Positions 1-20,083 of a stretch of 64,000 nt of DNA are shown one piece after another. The stretch is taken from NCBI RefSeq assembly GCF_001767395.1, contig NZ_CP017014.1, positions 1,992,501 through 2,056,500 of the forward strand, read 5' to 3'. Position 1 is the stretch's first letter. Each line of letters starts with the position of its first letter. Origin of the DNA: Rhodococcus sp. WMMA185 (lineage in GTDB: Bacteria > Actinomycetota > Actinomycetes > Mycobacteriales > Mycobacteriaceae). The notes beneath the pieces were generated by a model, which was not told the origin of the DNA, did not search any database, and saw only the letters and a list, made by a program, of their open reading frames with translations. The translations under genes were made by a program, and so were the position numbers.

Positions 1-906
1 GGCCGCAAGTGTCCGTTGCGCCTCGCGGGCATGTGGTCGCTCTGCGGTCGCAATCTCGAGTTCCGCCAGTTCCTCTGCCGAGAGGAAGGTGAACCAGCGC
101 AGGTACTTGATCACGTCCGCATCGCTGGTGTTCACGAAGTACTGGTACCAGGCGTAAGGACTCGTCATGTCCGGGTCGAGCCACAGGCTTCCGCCCCCAG
201 TCGACTTTCCGAACTTCTTGCCGTCGGCCGAGGTCACCAGTGGAACTGTGAGGCCGTGAACCGATTCCGCGTCCACGCGCCGGTTCAGTTCGACACCGGC
301 GATGATGTTCCCCCACTGGTCGGATCCACCGACCTGCAACGTGCACCCATGATTTCGGCGTAGTTGTAGGTAGTCATTCGCCTGCAGCAACATGTAGCTG
401 AACTCGGTGTAAGACATGCCGTCGGATTCGAGGCGACGTCTCACGGTGTCCCTGGCCAGCATCACGTTGACCGAGAAGTGTTTGCCGATGTCACGCAGAA
501 AATCGATCGCCGACAGTTTGCCGGTCCAGTTCATGTTGTTCTCGATGATCGCCCCGCTCGCGGAGTCGTCGAAGTCCACGAATCGCTCGAGTTGTCCTCG
601 AATCCGGTCTGCCCACTCCGCCACCGTGTCGGCGGAGTTCAGCGTGCGCTCACCGACGTCGCGTGGATCACCGATCAAACCAGTTGCCCCGCCAGCAAGG
701 ACAATAGGACGATTGCCCGCGCGCTGGAACCGCTTCAGCGCCAGCAGCGGCACCAGATGGCCGGCGTGCAGACTGGGCCCGGTCGGATCGAACCCCGCAT
801 ACAACGTGACCGGCCCGGCATCGAGATCACGGCGCAACGCGTCCAGATCGGTTGATTGGGCAATGAGTCCACGCCAGGTCAGTTCATCGATGATGTTCTC
901 AGTCAC
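1..906 (-). CDS. tyrS: Tyrosyl-tRNA synthetase, C-terminal part outside window
   Basis: Class I aminoacyl-tRNA synthetase that charges tRNA-Tyr in the cytoplasm. The first 302 codons are present and the frame runs open through position 1, so the C-terminal tRNA-binding part (usual length about 420 residues) is missing. The HIGH-like motif appears as LHAGH, the tyrosine pocket around [15 protein letters not shown], and the KMSKS equivalent as [10 protein letters not shown] chose the GTG at 906 ([14 protein letters not shown]) because it gives the conserved N-terminus. It lies 16 bp after the stop of the glycosylase gene, so the two are probably co-transcribed. The glycosylase-tyrS pairing matches Rv1688-Rv1689. 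Confidence 0.97.
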   Translation of the reverse strand, partial: MTENIIDELTWRGLIAQSTDLDALRRDLDAGPVTLYAGFDPTGPSLHAGHLVPLLALKRFQRAGNRPIVLAGGATGLIGDPRDVGERTLNSADTVAEWADRIRGQLERFVDFDDSASGAIIENNMNWTGKLSAIDFLRDIGKHFSVNVMLARDTVRRRLESDGMSYTEFSYMLLQANDYLQLRRNHGCTLQVGGSDQWGNIIAGVELNRRVDAESVHGLTVPLVTSADGKKFGKSTGGGSLWLDPDMTSPYAWYQYFVNTSDADVIKYLRWFTFLSAEELAELEIATAERPHAREAQRTLAA

Positions 907-922
907 GCTTTGATCATCCCAT

Positions 923-1531
923 TCACCACTCGACGACCCGCGCACGCGGGCTTCTGCGGTACGCGGAGACCGACTCGGACTCCGGGATCCAGAAGCGCCA
1001 CGGTCGGCCGGCCGCAGCGCTGACCCCGACGCGTGGGCCGCTGACCCAATTGCTCGCCGCGCCTACTTCGAACCGCACAGGCGAATCGGCTGAGAACAGT
1101 GCCGCGCCGTTCTCGGCGAGCGTTATACCCGCAGCGGAAGCCAGATTGCCGGGGCCTCGCGCCCAATCGGCGGGTCGTGCGGCGAGGGGCCGTCGGGCCC
1201 GAACCGTCTCACTGCCACCCTGAACTTCACCCGCCCGCAAGAGCACGCCTCCCGCGTTTCCCACCGGTCCGTACGAGATGTTCATGCAGTGGTGCATCCC
1301 ATAGCTGCGGTAGACGTACAGGTGACCCGCCGGGCCGAACATCACGTCATTCCGAGGCGTCTTGCCCCGATACGAGTGGGACGCAGGATCGGGCCACGGG
1401 CCGTCTCTTTCCCCGCCGTACGCCTCCACCTCGACGATGCGAATGCGGACGTCGCCGACGATCAACGTGGACCCGAGGACGACCATCGCGGCGTCGATCG
1501 GATCGGCCCTGGCAAGTCGTTCGGCGCTCAC
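923..1531 (-). CDS. mpg: 3-methyladenine DNA glycosylase (AAG/Mpg family)
   Basis: A 202-aa monofunctional glycosylase of the AAG/MPG fold, which flips out and removes alkylated purines in base excision repair. Family motifs are visible: IVEVEAYGG with the catalytic Glu near residue 35, then [30 protein letters not shown] and the late [12 protein letters not shown] loop. The length is normal for bacterial members. It is preceded by the Trm112-like gene (46-bp gap) and followed by tyrS (16-bp gap), so it sits inside a minus-strand operon. No damage is visible. Confidence 0.93.
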   Translation of the reverse strand: MSAERLARADPIDAAMVVLGSTLIVGDVRIRIVEVEAYGGERDGPWPDPASHSYRGKTPRNDVMFGPAGHLYVYRSYGMHHCMNISYGPVGNAGGVLLRAGEVQGGSETVRARRPLAARPADWARGPGNLASAAGITLAENGAALFSADSPVRFEVGAASNWVSGPRVGVSAAAGRPWRFWIPESESVSAYRRSPRARVVEW

Positions 1532-1577
1532 CTATCGATTCTCCACAACCGTTGACGCCGGTACCGGTGCTGCAGTA

Positions 1578-1826
1578 TCAGGCCTCCGGGCCGCTATCGG
1601 CGCCGTCGGGCTGACCAAGATTGCCCTGGCCCCTCGCGAGGAGTGACTCGTGCTCCTCGGCGTCCACGTCTCGCGCTTCGTCGATGAGGAGGACGGGGAT
1701 CCCATTCTCGATGGGATACGCCCGCCTCAGCCTGGGGTTGTACAGCAACTCCTCTCCAACCAGCAACAGAGGTCCCTTGTCCTGCGGGCACGCCAGAATG
1801 CCGAGCAGTGTCGCATCTAGAGCCAC
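1578..1826 (-). CDS. Trm112-like protein (UPF0434/YcaR type)
   Basis: A small protein of about 82 residues starting VALDATLLGILACPQDKG. It resembles the bacterial Trm112/YcaR family, small folds that elsewhere activate methyltransferases. Only one CPxxKG knuckle is present and the C-terminus is an acidic tail. An upstream extension of the frame to 1913 is possible. I prefer the GTG at 1826 because it follows a GGAGAGGAC ribosome-binding site and begins exactly where the family does. It lies 40 bp downstream of the lipase/ANL fusion gene and matches the position of Rv1684. A role as partner of a methyltransferase is inference only. Confidence 0.85.
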   Translation of the reverse strand: MALDATLLGILACPQDKGPLLLVGEELLYNPRLRRAYPIENGIPVLLIDEARDVDAEEHESLLARGQGNLGQPDGADSGPEA

Positions 1827-1866
1827 GTAGGGTCCTCTCCAACCGTTCGGGATGAGCAGTGTCAGG

Positions 1867-4857
1867 TTACCGCGCCACGGCCTTCGTGGCCGAACCCGCC
1901 CGCAAACCTGCAACCACAGCCTTCGTCAACCGCTTGTACTGCTGCGAGTCCGGATCCAGATACCACGCACGCGTTCCCGGCTTCGGCAGCCCGCGTTCGC
2001 GCAAAACCTCAGCATTCGGTCGGTACGAGGACCCCAATGGGATGTCTTCCACCGCATGAACGATGTCGGGTCGCAACTCGAGCGGGAGCGCGGCGAGGGT
2101 TTCGCTGATCTCGGCCACCCGCGGCACACGACCGTCGAACGAGGTGAACGCTGCAACAGCCAGAGTCTTACCGCTAGCCTCCACCCCGTACGCCACCGCC
2201 AGATCGACTCTGTTGGCAGACACCAGGGCATCGACGATCGGTTGTGTGAAGACGGGGCCTCTCGAAGTCGCGATCACGGTCCTTCTGTGATCGACCAGCC
2301 AGTAGTCCCCGTCCGCATCGCGGCGGAAGAGATGCTCCGTCGGAATCCAAGCATCTCCCGCAGCGAAGATTCCTCGAATCGCGCCGCCCGACACCTCCGC
2401 ATGAACGCCCGCCCGGCCGAGAAGCAGACCGACCTCATCGTCCTTGCATTGGCGGATGAATCCCTTCTCATCCTCGATCAGACGACCCGCGATCGGATCG
2501 AAGGCGGCGAGTCGCACATCCGCGCTGCCTGGAAGCGGCCGCCCCTTGGCTCCCACCTTCACGCCTGCGACGTTCGCGAGAACCACATCCCCCTCGGTGG
2601 ACGCGTAGAACTCGAGGACTTTCGCGGGCGCGAATTTCTCGGTCGTCCTGCGCCACAACCCCTTCGGCATGCCTGAGCCGATAAAGAGCCTGACGGGATG
2701 GCCTCCGTCGTGGGCGATGCTGTCCACGTCGAGGATCTCGCGCATCATCGTCCACGTGTAACTGACCACTGTCACGCCGTAGCGGTGAACCTCTTCGTCG
2801 AACCGCTCGGGGTCGAGTCCGCGTGTGAGCGCAAGCCTCGAACCGCCGGCCAGCGCACCACCAATCGCGGCAAGCAGACTCGACGCATGATGCAGTGGAG
2901 CGAGGCAGTACACAGTGTCACCGCGATCGAGATCTGCAGCCGACGCGGTTCCGAATGCAGACAGGGCCCACCGGTAGTTGGTGATCCGCTTCATCTCCCA
3001 CTGCCCATTGGACTCACTGCAGATGATGAACGCCAACTCCCGGGCAACGCCGGAGTCGGGCCGGTACCAGCCCGGCACGGCCACCGCGTCGGGATCGATC
3101 TGCTCGAGATCCACGACGTCAGACGACGGATCCACGTCGAGGCTGCGCACGTCTCCACCGCCGAGCACGAGGATCTGCATTCCGGTCGCGATCACCGAGT
3201 CCAGATTTTCTGGGTCGGTCACGATACGTTCGACGCCGTTGCCTCGAAGAGGAGTCCCTAGAGTCCCTAGTTCCTTTCCCGGAGGCAGCAGAACGGCCAC
3301 GGCACCCAGGCGGGACAGAGCGGCGATCGCGACGAGCGCGCTCGGGCGCGTGTGCATCATGACGCCGACACGGGCTGCGGGGCGAACACCGGACTGGATC
3401 AGACCGCGAACCACATTGTCGATCCGCTGGTTCACCGCCTCGTAGGTGTGGACGCAGTTGTCGAACAGGAAGCACTCCCCATTGGGTGCCTTCCTGCGCT
3501 GCTCTGCCAGCAACCTGCTCAAGGAAATTTGAGTGTGCGGCTGAATCTGATCCAACCGTGCCAGGCGAGGCAGAGCCCGAGTCGCCTCGCCGGACAGTTC
3601 CACCGTTCCCCGCAGCGCGTCCGAGGCGAAACCGCTGATTCCCTTACCGACACCGACTCCGACCTCGGCGACCGATGCCACGGTGTGAATGATGCGATCG
3701 CTGACGGAGACACCGGATTCGCGGCGCAGATTCTTGTCGCAGCGCATCAGCGACAGGTCGGAAGGCCGCGCTCCGAGTCCCTCGTTCCACAGCACCCACT
3801 GTCCGGCAGTCGGCCACGTGCGGGTAGCCGCGGAAGAACCGACGACCAATCCGAAATGCCCCGCCCGCAAGGTCGATTCGTACACTTTCGCGCGTGGGGC
3901 GGCTCTTCGGATACCTCGGACCGCCGCCGGTTGCCCGATATCGTCGACCTCACCGACGAACGCCAGGATGGGGCAGGTCAGTTCCGCGAGCGATACAACC
4001 TGGTCCTTGACCACAAACCCGCCGGTGATCATGCGGTTGTGCGCGATGAACTGTTTGAGCAATTCCGCGACCGCCGGGCCGGACCATGCCACCCACCCGT
4101 CGGACGCGAGGAATCGTCGTTGTTGTTCCCGCGGAAGCAATGCCTCCCTGTCATGGAGTTGCATGACGAAGTCCACTCGCGACTTGAGGGTCTTGACCGG
4201 GTCGAGGAGTTGAAAACCCGTGCGTGCCATCCAGCCCGACACCGCGAGTCGGTTGAAGACGTGATCGGCGAGAAAGTCAGCGGCGTCGGTCGCGATTCCG
4301 GCGGGGATGCCGAACGGAAGTCCAGCGAGCGTGTCGACCGGAGCCCCGAACGTGACCAGGCTCGCAATGTTGCGACTGCGGCGGTACGCGGCAGCCTGGT
4401 AGGCGAACATTCCGCCCTGCGAGTATCCAGAGAGATGGACGTCACGGCCGGTGTGGGCGTGAACCTGGTCGATGATCTCGCTGATCGCAATCACGTGATC
4501 GGCGAGATTGCGATCCCAGCCGCCCTCTTCGGAATCCGGGGATCCGAAGTCGACGACCCACGGGTCGATGCCCATATCGTGCAGGATGCCGACGGCACCC
4601 TGATCCCGAGTCACGTCGTAGACGTCCGCGGACATCATCATGGGCGGGACGAGGACGATCGGTGGTCCTGCCTCAGCGGCATCGGTATCGGGAAAGTACC
4701 GCCGAAGCCGATACATCGGTGATCGTTCGATCACCTCGAACGGTGAGTTCGTGAGACCGGTCTCGAGCCCACCGAGACGAACCACCTCCAACCCGTTCTG
4801 CGCCGTTGCCACCACACGACGGATCGTGCCCATGACCGATTCGGTCGTCGATCCCAC
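1867..4857 (-). CDS. Alpha/beta hydrolase (lipase/PhaC-like) fused to degenerate acyl-CoA-synthetase-like ANL domain
   Basis: A 996-aa two-domain protein resembling M. tuberculosis Rv1683, whose BCG ortholog has been linked to triacylglycerol use at lipid droplets. Residues about 40-370 are an alpha/beta hydrolase of PhaC/lipase type with nucleophile elbow GYSQGG (Ser146), an Asp in FVGEVDD and a His in AGHFG. From about 450 it follows the ANL fold: an LHHASSLL segment, YASTEG (A5-like) and a C-terminal subdomain. The ANL core motifs are abnormal. The TSGTTGxPKG loop is replaced by SESNGQWEMK, and the C-terminal lysine motif reads LGSSYRPNAEVLR with no lysine. The start is the GTG at 4857, with GGGGGGAG seven bases upstream. 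Hydrolase activity looks possible; ligase activity is doubtful. Confidence 0.85.
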   Translation of the reverse strand: MGSTTESVMGTIRRVVATAQNGLEVVRLGGLETGLTNSPFEVIERSPMYRLRRYFPDTDAAEAGPPIVLVPPMMMSADVYDVTRDQGAVGILHDMGIDPWVVDFGSPDSEEGGWDRNLADHVIAISEIIDQVHAHTGRDVHLSGYSQGGMFAYQAAAYRRSRNIASLVTFGAPVDTLAGLPFGIPAGIATDAADFLADHVFNRLAVSGWMARTGFQLLDPVKTLKSRVDFVMQLHDREALLPREQQRRFLASDGWVAWSGPAVAELLKQFIAHNRMITGGFVVKDQVVSLAELTCPILAFVGEVDDIGQPAAVRGIRRAAPRAKVYESTLRAGHFGLVVGSSAATRTWPTAGQWVLWNEGLGARPSDLSLMRCDKNLRRESGVSVSDRIIHTVASVAEVGVGVGKGISGFASDALRGTVELSGEATRALPRLARLDQIQPHTQISLSRLLAEQRRKAPNGECFLFDNCVHTYEAVNQRIDNVVRGLIQSGVRPAARVGVMMHTRPSALVAIAALSRLGAVAVLLPPGKELGTLGTPLRGNGVERIVTDPENLDSVIATGMQILVLGGGDVRSLDVDPSSDVVDLEQIDPDAVAVPGWYRPDSGVARELAFIICSESNGQWEMKRITNYRWALSAFGTASAADLDRGDTVYCLAPLHHASSLLAAIGGALAGGSRLALTRGLDPERFDEEVHRYGVTVVSYTWTMMREILDVDSIAHDGGHPVRLFIGSGMPKGLWRRTTEKFAPAKVLEFYASTEGDVVLANVAGVKVGAKGRPLPGSADVRLAAFDPIAGRLIEDEKGFIRQCKDDEVGLLLGRAGVHAEVSGGAIRGIFAAGDAWIPTEHLFRRDADGDYWLVDHRRTVIATSRGPVFTQPIVDALVSANRVDLAVAYGVEASGKTLAVAAFTSFDGRVPRVAEISETLAALPLELRPDIVHAVEDIPLGSSYRPNAEVLRERGLPKPGTRAWYLDPDSQQYKRLTKAVVAGLRAGSATKAVAR

Positions 4858-4969
4858 GGATACTCCCCCCAGACTCTCTCAAGTACTGACGAACGCCTAA
4901 CAGCGGCCCGCCCCTACATTACTGCGCCCGTACACATCACGCCGCACTCAGATCAGAGAATTGATGTGC

Positions 4970-7620
<2,651 letters not shown>

Positions 7621-7668
7621 GGTCCTTGTGCTCCTTAGGTTGACTATCTGTAAAGACGATTGAAGTTG

Positions 7669-10284
<2,616 letters not shown>

Positions 10285-10288
<4 letters not shown>

Positions 10289-11210
10289 GAGACAACTCCT
10301 TCGGTTGGTGAGGTCTGGATGGGCGTGGCTGTCTGGGAGGGCGTCACCATGGTGCCGATGCCCTTTCCGGTGAACAGTTCGAGAAGGACGGAATGCAGGA
10401 CGCGACCGTCGATGACGTGTGCGGTGGGTACGCCTCCGCGGACCGCGCGCAGGCAGGCCTCCATCTTGGGCACCATGCCTGCATCGAGACTCGGTAGCAG
10501 TTGCGCCAGAGCGGCGGCATCGATCTCGGTGGCCAGCGAATCGCGGTCGGGCCAGTTGGTGTAGAGCCCTTCGACATCGGTGAGGACGACGAGTTTCTCG
10601 GCGCCGATGGCTTCGGCGAGCGCGGCGGCAGCGGTGTCGGCGTTGATGTTGTGCACCACACCGTCCGAGTCGGGGGCGATCGTGGAGACGACGGGGATCC
10701 GGCCGGCCGAGATCAGGTCGAGGACAGCCTCTGGGTTCACGGTCGTCACGTCGCCGACGAGACCGATGTCGGTCGGTCGTCCGTCGACGATCACTGTCCG
10801 CTTGGTCGCAGTGAACAGGTGTGCGTCCTCACCCGAGATCCCGACGGCGTAGGGACCGTGTGCGTTGATCAATCCGACCAGCTCGCGACCGACCTGACCG
10901 AACAGGACCATCCGGACCACCTCCATCACCTCCGGTGTGGTGACCCGAAATCCGCCCTTGAATTCGCCTGTCATGCCGAGTTTTCCGAGCATGGCCGTGA
11001 TCTGTGGACCACCACCGTGCACAACGACCGGGTGGATTCCCACGGTCCGCAGAAATGCCATGTCGGCGGCGAACGCCTTCTTCAGCGCGTCGTCGATCAT
11101 CGCGTTGCCGCCGTACTTGACCACCACGACCTTGTCGCGGAGTTGCTGTAGCCACGGCAGCGCATCCGCGAGGACGTGCGCCTTCTCGTGATCGGTGATT
11201 CCCTCGAGTG

Positions 11211-11214
<4 letters not shown>
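10285..11214 (-). CDS. argB: Acetylglutamate kinase
   Basis: A 309-aa amino-acid kinase family enzyme phosphorylating N-acetylglutamate. The N-terminal [10 protein letters not shown] loop, VVHGGGPQI, and the late [12 protein letters not shown] and GGMxPKM-like [12 protein letters not shown] segments match the family. This enzyme is often the arginine-feedback point. The residues fit an arginine-sensitive cyclic-pathway type, but that is inference from the presence of argJ. Overlaps of 4 bp with argJ and argD support one transcript. Confidence 0.98.
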
Positions 11215-13553
<2,339 letters not shown>

Positions 13554-13593
13554 TAATACACACGGCGGTACCCCACACCTACGGATCAGGGTG

Positions 13594-14022
13594 TCACCGT
13601 TTGCCCAGCGACCGCCGAATCTCCTCGAGTTTGGCCTTCCCGGCCTTCTCCCGCGCTTCCCATTGCTCGTCGAGCGACTTGCCCGACGCGCTGTCGTGTG
13701 CGAGTTCCGAGGAGCCGATCGCAGTCGCCGCGCGCTCCTCGATCCGATCCCGTACTCGATCGAAGGTCGGAACACCGCCCGGCGTGTAGTCGGGATCCGG
13801 AATCCCGGTCGCCAGGTAAGGCAGAGCGTCGGCAGACGCAGGATCGTCCGACGAAATCTCGGGAGCGTGCGCGGCAACGGGACCCGCAGCTCCGACATCG
13901 GCCGCCGCCGCGAGCGCGCCGAGACCCGGACGGCCGGCAGCGACAGCACGCACCACCTCGAGGAACTCGGCGTCGGTCAATCGACTCGCCGCCGCCGCAA
14001 CGTCGCGAACTCCGCTCATCAC
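13594..14022 (-). CDS. Hypothetical protein, Ala-rich
   Basis: A 142-aa protein with an N-terminal helical segment (TDAEFLEVVRAVAAGRPGLG), an Ala-rich middle, a Pro/Asp stretch and a basic, charged C-terminal helix (DEQWEAREKAGKAKLEEIR). I do not recognise a family. Codon use looks like the neighbours and the start MMSG follows a plausible AGGAGC-like site. It lies between argC and pheT, the interval that in M. tuberculosis holds an unrelated PE_PGRS gene. No membrane segment or signal peptide is visible. Confidence 0.7.
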   Translation of the reverse strand: MMSGVRDVAAAASRLTDAEFLEVVRAVAAGRPGLGALAAAADVGAAGPVAAHAPEISSDDPASADALPYLATGIPDPDYTPGGVPTFDRVRDRIEERAATAIGSSELAHDSASGKSLDEQWEAREKAGKAKLEEIRRSLGKR

Positions 14023-14072
14023 ACCGCTCCTCGTCCCGGTCAGTTGAGCTGTCTCTCCCCCAAGGTTACGGG

Positions 14073-16559
14073 TCAGCTGCGCAATTCGGCACCGACGGCG
14101 GCAGATGCGGCAGCAACCGCCGAGTCGCGGGCTGCACTGGCCTCGTCCTCGGTCAGGGTGCGGTCCGAGCCACGGAAACGAAGCGCAAACGCCAACGACT
14201 TCCGGCCCTGACCGACCTGTTCGCCTTCGAACACGTCGAACAACCGGACGTCCTCGAGGAGCTCACCGCCACCCGACTTCAGCGCCGCTTGCACGTCGGC
14301 CGCGGGTACGGTGGCGTCGACCACGACCGCCACGTCCTGGAGCACTGCGGGGAAAGGTGAAACCGTCGGTGCGGGCAAGTTCTCTACGAGCGGCAGTGCG
14401 TCCAGGTCTATCTCCACGGCGCATGTCCGTGGCGGCAACCCAGCGCGTTCGAGCACGGCCGGATGCAATTCACCTGCATGTCCGACGACGACACCGTCCA
14501 CGAGAACCTCCGCCCCGCGACCGGGATGCCACGGCAGATACTGCGCACTGCGGAAGTCCACTTCGACCCCGGCAGCGGCCGCGATCGTGCGTGCGGCCGT
14601 GAACGCATCGGTTGCGTCCGCGGCGCGCCCGGAACCCCACGGTCCGCTCAACTCGCGCTGACCGGTGAGCACCGCCGCAACGTGCACTGGCTGGGCCGGC
14701 AACGACCGCAGAAGCGTCGCGATCTGCTCGTCGGTCGGACGCCGATCCACTGGGAGCGCATCGACGGGCTTGGTGTCGGCACCGGGAAGCACGACCTGCG
14801 CGATCCCGAACAGTGACAAGTCGCGCTGGCCGCGGGAGGCGTTGCGGGCAAGCACCTCGAGCAGCCCCGGAAGCAACGTGGTGGCTAGTTCCGGGCGATC
14901 CGACTCCAGAGGGTTGAGGACCTTGCTGGTGTTCCGGCGCGGATCCTCGGGCTCGAGGCCCCAGGTGTCGAAGACCGCGGAAGGCAGAAAGACGGGGGGC
15001 AGGATCTCGACGTATCCCGAGAACGCCATCGCCCGGCTCACGGCACGCCTACGACGTTGCGCCGGTGTCAGCCCCCGACCCGCAGGAGCGGCAGGCAGCA
15101 CCGATGGAATCTGTTCGAGCCCCTCGAGGCGCAGCACCTCCTCCACCAGATCGGCGGGTTGTGTCAGGTCCGGTCGCCACGAGGGCGGAGTCGCCACGAG
15201 TTGCCCGTGGCCACTGTCGCTGACCCCGACCTCGACATTGCAGCCGATCTGGGTGAGTCGGCGAGCCGCGGTACCGGTGGGGTAGTCGACTCCCGCGACG
15301 CGATCCGGAAGGTCGATGTCCATGCGGATCGGATCGTGTGGAATTACCCCACCGATGTCGGTGAGGACCGGCTCGATCTGCCCGCCCGCGATACTCACCA
15401 GCAGTGTCGCCGCACGGTCGAGCGCCGCGACGGGAATCTCGGGGTCGACCACCCGCTCGAAGCGCTTACCTGCCTCACTGGACAGCTTGTGTCTGCGCGA
15501 AGTCCTGAACACCGCAAGCGGATCCCACGTCGCCGCCTCGAGCAGAATGTCCGTGCTCTCGGATCCGACCTCGGTGGACGCTCCACCCATGACACCGGCC
15601 AGCGAGACGACACCCGAATCATCGGCGATCACGACATCCTCTGGGTCGAGGACGCGTTCGGTCTCGTCGAGAGTCGTCAGCTTCTCTCCCACCACGGCGC
15701 GACGCACGACGAGTTCACCGCTGATCTTGGCGGCATCGAACGCATGCAGCGGCTGGCCGAGTTCGAGCAGAACGTAGTTGGTGACATCGACCGCCGGCGA
15801 TATCGGGCGGACACCCGACAGCAGCAGTCGGCGCTGCAGCCACCACGGACTCACCGCGTTCGGATCGATTCCCGTGACCCGTCGGGCGACGAATCGGGAT
15901 GCGTTCGAAGCGGGATCGACCCGGATAGGCCACGCCTCCCCCTCTGCGGGAAGCGGTGCCACCACCGCAGGATCGGCGAACTCGAGATCGAATCCGCATG
16001 CCAACTCCCGCGTGAGACCGCGCACCGAGAAACAGTAGCCGCGATCCGGGGTGATGTTCAGTTCAATGACGGTGTCGGGCAGGCCCATCAACTCGTTGGC
16101 GTCAGCGCCCGGCAGCGCGGTGCCCTGCTCGAGGACGAGGATGCCCGAGTGGTCCTTGCCGATGCCCAGTTCGGCCACCGAGCAGATCATTCCGTCCGAA
16201 ACCTTGCCGTATGTCTTGCGGGCCGTGATGGCGAAACCACCGGGAAGAACCGCTCCCGGAAGCGCAACCACCACAAGGTCGCCTTCGGAAAAGTTGCGGG
16301 CACCGCAGACGATCCCGTGCGGCTCCGCCGTCCCGACATCGACCTTGCAGAAGCGGATCGGCTTCTTGAATTCGGTGAGTTCGGTGATCTCGAGAACCTT
16401 GCCCACGACGAGCGGGCCTTCGATGGGCTCGAGTCGGTCGACTTCCTCAACCTCGAGCCCGACTCGGACGAAACCAGCATCGAGTTCCTCCGCCGTGACG
16501 TCCCAGTCCGGGGTGGCACGCTGGAGGATCTCGGTCAGCCAGGATTGCGCTACTCGCAC
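14073..16559 (-). CDS. pheT: Phenylalanyl-tRNA synthetase beta subunit
   Basis: An 828-aa beta chain of the (alpha-beta)2 enzyme. Domains in order: an N-terminal EMAP/OB-type tRNA-binding domain (residues about 40-150, with [26 protein letters not shown]), the B3/B4 editing domain (about 210-400, ending near [20 protein letters not shown]), the B5 domain, the catalytic-like core, and a C-terminal ferredoxin-like anticodon-binding domain ([21 protein letters not shown]). It follows pheS by 68 bp. Length is normal. Confidence 0.98.
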   Translation of the reverse strand: MRVAQSWLTEILQRATPDWDVTAEELDAGFVRVGLEVEEVDRLEPIEGPLVVGKVLEITELTEFKKPIRFCKVDVGTAEPHGIVCGARNFSEGDLVVVALPGAVLPGGFAITARKTYGKVSDGMICSVAELGIGKDHSGILVLEQGTALPGADANELMGLPDTVIELNITPDRGYCFSVRGLTRELACGFDLEFADPAVVAPLPAEGEAWPIRVDPASNASRFVARRVTGIDPNAVSPWWLQRRLLLSGVRPISPAVDVTNYVLLELGQPLHAFDAAKISGELVVRRAVVGEKLTTLDETERVLDPEDVVIADDSGVVSLAGVMGGASTEVGSESTDILLEAATWDPLAVFRTSRRHKLSSEAGKRFERVVDPEIPVAALDRAATLLVSIAGGQIEPVLTDIGGVIPHDPIRMDIDLPDRVAGVDYPTGTAARRLTQIGCNVEVGVSDSGHGQLVATPPSWRPDLTQPADLVEEVLRLEGLEQIPSVLPAAPAGRGLTPAQRRRRAVSRAMAFSGYVEILPPVFLPSAVFDTWGLEPEDPRRNTSKVLNPLESDRPELATTLLPGLLEVLARNASRGQRDLSLFGIAQVVLPGADTKPVDALPVDRRPTDEQIATLLRSLPAQPVHVAAVLTGQRELSGPWGSGRAADATDAFTAARTIAAAAGVEVDFRSAQYLPWHPGRGAEVLVDGVVVGHAGELHPAVLERAGLPPRTCAVEIDLDALPLVENLPAPTVSPFPAVLQDVAVVVDATVPAADVQAALKSGGGELLEDVRLFDVFEGEQVGQGRKSLAFALRFRGSDRTLTEDEASAARDSAVAAASAAVGAELRS

Positions 16560-16627
16560 GTCTGCTCAGCTCTCTCGTTCGTCAAGATGTCGTGACTGGT
16601 TGGTGGGCGGGAATCGGGCGACGCCAG

Positions 16628-17728
<1,101 letters not shown>

Positions 17729-17810
17729 TTAAAGTTCATTCAAGTCAACAGTCTCGACGAAACGAAAAACAGCTCGCCTCAAATCCTATGCGATACGCAA
17801 TGCGGGTCCC

Positions 17811-18620
17811 TCAGTCGACGGCCCGCCCGCTGTTCTGGACTCGCGCACTCGAGTACAGGCAAATCGACGCCGCCGTGGCCAGGTTGAAACTCTCGGCCCG
17901 ACCGTGGATGGGAATCCGGACCCGGTGATCGGCCCGCGCCGCGGTGACCGCGTCGAGACCGTGCGCCTCGTTCCCGAACAGCCAGGCTGTCGGCCTCACT
18001 AGCAATTCGTCAGCGTCGTCCAGGTCGATCTCACCGTCTGCCGCGGTGGCGAGCAACTGGATTCCAGCCTCGCTGATGGCCTCGAGCACCGCGGCGGTGT
18101 CTCGTTCACGTACCACGGGCAGGTGGAAAAGACTCCCGGCTGAAGCCCGAACACACTTGCCGTTGTGCGGATCGACGCTGTCACCCGCGAGGATCGCCGC
18201 GTCCGCACCAACCGCGTCCGCGACCCGAATCACGGTTCCCGCGTTTCCGGGATCAGTGACCGCAACAGGAACTGCGAGTAGTTGCGCCCCGTGGCCGACC
18301 ACCTCTTCCAGAGGGACGTCGAGTTGATCGCACACCGCAACGAGCCCCGGAGGGGTAACCGTGTCGCTGAGTCCCTGGATCGCTCGATCCGTCACCAACG
18401 AAACCCGTACGCCTGCCGCATACGCCCGGTCGATCAGGCCCTCATATCGCCGACCCGCGTCCTCGGTGTAGAAGAGGTCGTGCACGGTAGTGGTGCCGAG
18501 AGCCTCGGCAACCGAGTTCTCCCCCTCCACTAGGAACCGCCTGACCTTTCGGCGTTCCGCCGTACGCAGCAACTTGACAGCAGAAACGACCCGTGGGGTG
18601 CGCTCGGTGAGCGGGTCCAC
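17811..18620 (-). CDS. SpoU/TrmH family 2'-O-methyltransferase (TsnR-like)
   Basis: A 269-aa SPOUT-class RNA 2'-O-ribose methyltransferase with an N-terminal substrate-binding domain (RKVRRFLVEGENSVAEAL) and a C-terminal knotted SAM domain. The three SpoU motifs are clear: DPGNAGTVIRVADAVGAD, WLFGNEAHGL, and IPIHGRAESFNLATAAS. It corresponds in place to Rv1644 (tsnR). The target is probably rRNA, but which nucleotide cannot be told from sequence. It lies 68 bp downstream of rplT, likely in the infC-rpmI-rplT transcription unit. Confidence 0.9.
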   Translation of the reverse strand: MDPLTERTPRVVSAVKLLRTAERRKVRRFLVEGENSVAEALGTTTVHDLFYTEDAGRRYEGLIDRAYAAGVRVSLVTDRAIQGLSDTVTPPGLVAVCDQLDVPLEEVVGHGAQLLAVPVAVTDPGNAGTVIRVADAVGADAAILAGDSVDPHNGKCVRASAGSLFHLPVVRERDTAAVLEAISEAGIQLLATAADGEIDLDDADELLVRPTAWLFGNEAHGLDAVTAARADHRVRIPIHGRAESFNLATAASICLYSSARVQNSGRAVD

Positions 18621-18688
18621 GGGCCGTTTCCGGGCCCTGGCAGGCCGAGACCCAGCAGTTCGGGACTCGCCGGGCCTGGGTGTGAGAC

Positions 18689-19078
18689 TCAGGCCGCTTC
18701 TCCAGCAGGAGCGTTCACGTCCGTCGGGAGTGCCGCCTTCGCCAGTGCGACGAGGCCGGCGAACGCTTCGGCGTCGGAGACGGCCAACTCTGCGAGGTTC
18801 TTACGGTCGACCTCGATCTCGGCAAGACGCAGGCCCTGGATCAGCCGGTTGTACGTGATGTCGTTCGCCCGTGCGGCGGCGTTGATACGAGTGATCCACA
18901 GCTTGCGGAAATCGCCCTTGCGCGCACGGCGGTCACGGTAGGCGTAGGTCAGCGAGTGGAGTTGCTGTTCCTTGGCCTTGCGGTACAGACGCGAGCGCTG
19001 TCCGCGGTAGCCGCTGGAGGCTTCGAGAATCGAACGGCGCTTCTTCTGGGCGTTGACCGCCCTCTTTACGCGTGCCAC
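18689..19078 (-). CDS. rplT: 50S ribosomal protein L20
   Basis: A 129-aa early-assembly protein of the large subunit that binds 23S rRNA. The N-terminus [15 protein letters not shown] and [19 protein letters not shown] are diagnostic. Compared with typical L20 (about 118 residues) it carries a short Ala-rich C-terminal extension, common in actinobacteria. It is the third gene of infC-rpmI-rplT. L20 is the usual autoregulator of this operon in other phyla. Confidence 0.98.
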   Translation of the reverse strand: MARVKRAVNAQKKRRSILEASSGYRGQRSRLYRKAKEQQLHSLTYAYRDRRARKGDFRKLWITRINAAARANDITYNRLIQGLRLAEIEVDRKNLAELAVSDAEAFAGLVALAKAALPTDVNAPAGEAA

Positions 19079-19141
19079 TGAAAAATCCTGTCAATCTTGG
19101 GGCGATGGACTTGCCCCGGGTGGTCAATGAGGGGTGTCGAC

Positions 19142-19336
19142 TCAGATGCCGAGCAGTCGCTTGACGCGAGGCGTGTCAGCCTTGCTCACGACAGCCTTGC
19201 CATCGAGGCGACGGGTCACCTTCGTGGGCTTGTGCTCGAGCAAGTGGCGGCGGCCCGCCTTCTGGCGCAGGATCTTCCCGCTGCCGGACACCTTGAATCG
19301 CTTCGCGGTGCCGCTGTGGGTCTTCGACTTGGGCAT
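19142..19336 (-). CDS. rpmI: 50S ribosomal protein L35
   Basis: A 64-aa basic ribosomal protein with the standard start [20 protein letters not shown] and an [13 protein letters not shown] block. It lies between infC and rplT, 47 bp after the infC stop and 63 bp before rplT, in the near-universal order for this operon. Confidence 0.98.
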   Translation of the reverse strand: MPKSKTHSGTAKRFKVSGSGKILRQKAGRRHLLEHKPTKVTRRLDGKAVVSKADTPRVKRLLGI

Positions 19337-19383
19337 GGAATCCTCAGTTCTTCCGTAATCCGGGGCGTGCTGTGTATTCGTAA

Positions 19384-20019
<636 letters not shown>

Positions 20020-20083
20020 GGGGCCTCCTAGGTTGAACGGTCTGGTCTCGAGACCGCCAGCAGCCCGTACGCCCGGCCCCAAC

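Noticed and set aside
3352-4722. Long plus-strand open frame (456 codons)
   Set aside because: It is the antisense shadow of the lipase/ANL fusion gene; the minus-strand protein has clear family motifs and this one has none.
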